In this document: positions 53,899 through 55,749 of the stretch, in pieces | Layout of the letters: every line of letters begins with the position of its first letter | How positions within the stretch are numbered: the first letter of the stretch is position 1 | Source of the DNA: Methylococcales bacterium | GTDB taxonomy: Bacteria; Pseudomonadota; Gammaproteobacteria; Methylococcales; Methylomonadaceae | Assembly: GCA_003584865.1 (NCBI GenBank) | Contig: QVQE01000147.1 | Span: 1 to 55,749 of the forward strand | Direction of reading: 5' to 3' | Length of the DNA stretch: 55,749 bases | Position numbers and translations under genes: made by a program | The notes under the pieces: model-generated | What the model saw: the letters and a program-made list of their open reading frames with translations, nothing else | Database searches by the model: none | What the model was told of the DNA's origin: nothing

Positions 53899-55290
53899 CT
53901 AAATGACTTTCCTAAATTTAAATAAGCGAGCATCGATTGGCGTTTTAGTTTTGCTATTGCTGTTGCCTTGATCACCATCCCAAGTACTGGTTCTTAAATA
54001 AGCATCGGATAAGCCAGTAATGATAAAAAACATCGTGCAACTCTGTAACATCATAGCAACCGTTGCAGTAGCGATGAAGTACATTAAATAAATTGCCGCC
54101 AAAGTAAAAGCCAGTGAACTCCCTCTTGGCTCAGCGAAGGGTTGAGCCATTCCATGCCTAATCAGTCTTACCATCATCACAAAAATAATGCCTAATATTA
54201 CAGAAACAGCGATGATGCCATGATTCAGATAGACCAGTAAAAAATTATTATCGATAGACTCTGCCCCTGGAACGTCGGGAAAATGCATCAAGCCCCAACC
54301 AAACCACAAGTGTTCAGCTGCAATCTCCATATATATTTCTATTAATTCATAACGATAACATGCGGTTTCTTGATTGGCATCCAGGGCATTTGCTCGACCA
54401 ACTGATGCATAATTTAAGAAGGCTCCTAACGCAGGAATACCGACAGCTACCATTACTATTAGAACAACAGTCATAGCCAAACCGCGATTTTTAAAGCGCC
54501 CAATAATAACAAGAGCGGCTCCGATAATACCCGCTAACCATTGACCCTTGCCTAATGTTGAAAGCACCCCACCCAACATCATTAAGGTAAAAACTTGCGT
54601 AGGACTGAACCAAGGTACCCAAGCTAATTGTTTGATTTTAACTGGCCAAGCCTCTGACCATTGTAACCATCGTTGAAATCGATAACCTACGGCCATAATA
54701 ACGCCATCCACCAAGCAATGCCCATAAGGCCCCGATGCTCGCGCCAAACCGAAACGAAAAGTGGTAATCCAGCCACTACCTTGCCCAGGAAAAAATCTAG
54801 CGAGTAGTAACTGCCACAAGTTAATACCCATTTTATTCTCGTATACGTTACAGATAAAAACCACACATAAACACAACACAACGCTCTTGACAAAGTCGTA
54901 TCGTAAATTAAAGGGTTCAACCAGACTTTTTGCAAAAATATAAGGGAAAAGCACTGAGGTCAATTCATTAAACATTAAGTTTTGCGCGTCTGAGTAACCT
55001 AGAGCCAAATACTGGGAGATAGAGACTGAAAGCGCATAAACAACAACCACAACATCTGTATAACTAAATCGATAACCTGGCGAACCCTTCATTATAAATA
55101 CGGCAAACAGTGCCACTGAGGAAGCCTGACTAAAAGTTGGATCTGGAATCCCCGGCGTTACCGCTTGAAAATAATCAGGTAATAACAGTAAGATAGGCAT
55201 ATAAGCATATATAAAAGCTTTCTGCACTGACTGTCCTTGTGCAACGCGATAAGTCCATATTCCAGCCAAATATATGATGAACGATAACAT
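53899..55290 (-). CDS. O-antigen ligase/polymerase-like membrane protein
   Basis: This 463-residue protein has about twelve hydrophobic helices. A late periplasmic loop reads NQETACYRYELIEIYMEIAAEHLWFGWGLMHFPDVPG, with the glycine-tryptophan-glycine type G-W-G segment seen in WaaL/Wzy-family proteins, followed by NNFLLVYLNHGIIAVSVILG. It likely joins or polymerises repeat units on the periplasmic side. The name is by topology and motif; sequence alone cannot tell ligase from polymerase. It starts 4 bases after the upstream acetyltransferase stop, so both belong to one transcript that enters from the right edge. Confidence 0.8.
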   Translation of the reverse strand: MLSFIIYLAGIWTYRVAQGQSVQKAFIYAYMPILLLLPDYFQAVTPGIPDPTFSQASSVALFAVFIMKGSPGYRFSYTDVVVVVYALSVSISQYLALGYSDAQNLMFNELTSVLFPYIFAKSLVEPFNLRYDFVKSVVLCLCVVFICNVYENKMGINLWQLLLARFFPGQGSGWITTFRFGLARASGPYGHCLVDGVIMAVGYRFQRWLQWSEAWPVKIKQLAWVPWFSPTQVFTLMMLGGVLSTLGKGQWLAGIIGAALVIIGRFKNRGLAMTVVLIVMVAVGIPALGAFLNYASVGRANALDANQETACYRYELIEIYMEIAAEHLWFGWGLMHFPDVPGAESIDNNFLLVYLNHGIIAVSVILGIIFVMMVRLIRHGMAQPFAEPRGSSLAFTLAAIYLMYFIATATVAMMLQSCTMFFIITGLSDAYLRTSTWDGDQGNSNSKTKTPIDARLFKFRKVI

Positions 55291-55294
55291 CTGC

Positions 55295-55749
55295 TTAAGA
55301 TCTAACTACTCGTGCAGGAATACCTACAGCTACAGCCCCTGCGGGTATGTTTTTGGTAACAACGGCATTTGCACCGATAACAGCACCTTCTCCAATAGTA
55401 ACTCCACCTAAAATAGTGACTCCACGCCCAATCCATGCATTTCGACCAATATGAATTGGCCTGCCAAGATGACCACTATGCCGCACTGAACTACCGGGTA
55501 TTACGCGATGATTAGCATCTCTCACACTGGAGTATTCACCCATCATTACCCCATCCTCCAGAATAATTTCAGCAAAAGCCACTAGATGCACGCCACGTGA
55601 CAAAACCACATCATTGCCAATTTTAATGCGACCTTCCTCTTGTGTTTCCAAATAAAGATCACGGTATAAATACAGGTTTTCACCTAACTCTATTCGTCGA
55701 GTACCCTGTAACTCAGGCATGCTTAATACGACTGCGGAAGGATGCAATG
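55295..55749 (-). CDS. Hexapeptide-repeat acetyltransferase (5' end cut by window edge)
   Basis: At least 150 residues are visible. The track begins at a TTG at 55747, but the frame is open to the edge, so the true start is probably outside. Left-handed beta-helix repeats include IKIGNDVVLSRGVHLVAFAEI and IHIGRNAWIGRGVTILGGVTIGEGAVIGANAVVTKNIPAGAVAVGIPARVVR. That is the typical C-terminal half of WcaF/maltose-O-acetyltransferase-like enzymes in EPS loci. It probably acetylates a nucleotide-sugar or lipid-linked sugar. Confidence 0.88.
   Translation of the reverse strand, partial: LHPSAVVLSMPELQGTRRIELGENLYLYRDLYLETQEEGRIKIGNDVVLSRGVHLVAFAEIILEDGVMMGEYSSVRDANHRVIPGSSVRHSGHLGRPIHIGRNAWIGRGVTILGGVTIGEGAVIGANAVVTKNIPAGAVAVGIPARVVRS

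Noticed and set aside
32125-55749. Complete exosortase/PEP-CTERM system
   Set aside because: Only a truncated epsI and one PEP-CTERM-type protein are visible. No exosortase gene is present in the window.

Overview
The window looks like a chromosomal segment of a gammaproteobacterium of moderate to low GC content. A methanotroph-like member of the Methylococcales is my best guess. The evidence is the ypjD-ffh-rpsP-rimM-trmD-rplS neighbourhood and the dnaB-alr pair, both arranged as in Gammaproteobacteria, plus PEP-CTERM/EpsI remnants and a DUF2934 protein. The genus is inference; I see no rRNA or tRNA, no insertion sequence and no CRISPR array.

The left part (1-13.8 kb) is mostly housekeeping. 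It holds rlmKL (3' end cut by the window edge), a secreted FKBP-type isomerase, a lipoprotein transglycosylase and a 57-residue membrane protein behind a clear promoter. Next come the complete AmmeMemoRadiSam trio (amrS divergent from amrB-amrA), parC with a thioesterase, the ribosomal/tRNA-modification operon rpsP-rimM-trmD-rplS, ffh and ypjD.

From 14.4 to 21.3 kb lies a plus-strand signalling island: a CheB-CheR-PAS fusion, an overlapping hybrid histidine kinase, a FixL-like kinase and an overlapping FixJ-like regulator, followed by a small DUF2934 gene. From 21.7 to 31.0 kb, minus-strand genes encode an Mla/MCE-type lipid transporter (auxiliary lipoprotein, MlaD, ATPase, STAS-MlaE) joined by a 4-base overlap to a SWIM/SNF2 helicase, then alr and dnaB. 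A STAS protein and an RsbW-like ATPase sit between dnaB and the polysaccharide genes.

From 32.1 kb to the right edge is a large exopolysaccharide cluster, nearly all on the minus strand. It has three adjacent genes with phosphoglycosyltransferase-like domains (only the middle one looks intact), a WecG-type transferase, several GT2/GT4 transferases, a Wzx-type flippase, an O-antigen ligase/polymerase-like protein and many acetyl-decorating enzymes (MBOAT plus SGNH partner, two acyltransferase-3 proteins, two hexapeptide acyltransferases). Overlapping starts and stops show it is translated as coupled blocks.

The cluster has an unstable centre at 42.2-45.5 kb. A roughly 270-bp direct repeat carries the 5' end of a plus-strand membrane-protein gene and flanks a segment with a truncated epsI, a PEP-CTERM-type surface protein and simple repeats; a 31-bp tandem duplication sits on a neighbouring start codon. 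At 50.0-50.35 kb, between two acyl-transfer genes, is an array of eight 42-bp units, each able to form a hairpin within a unit or across neighbouring units. One junction has a compensatory base change, and several others become G-U pairs only in a minus-strand transcript. This array is the least explained structure in the window.
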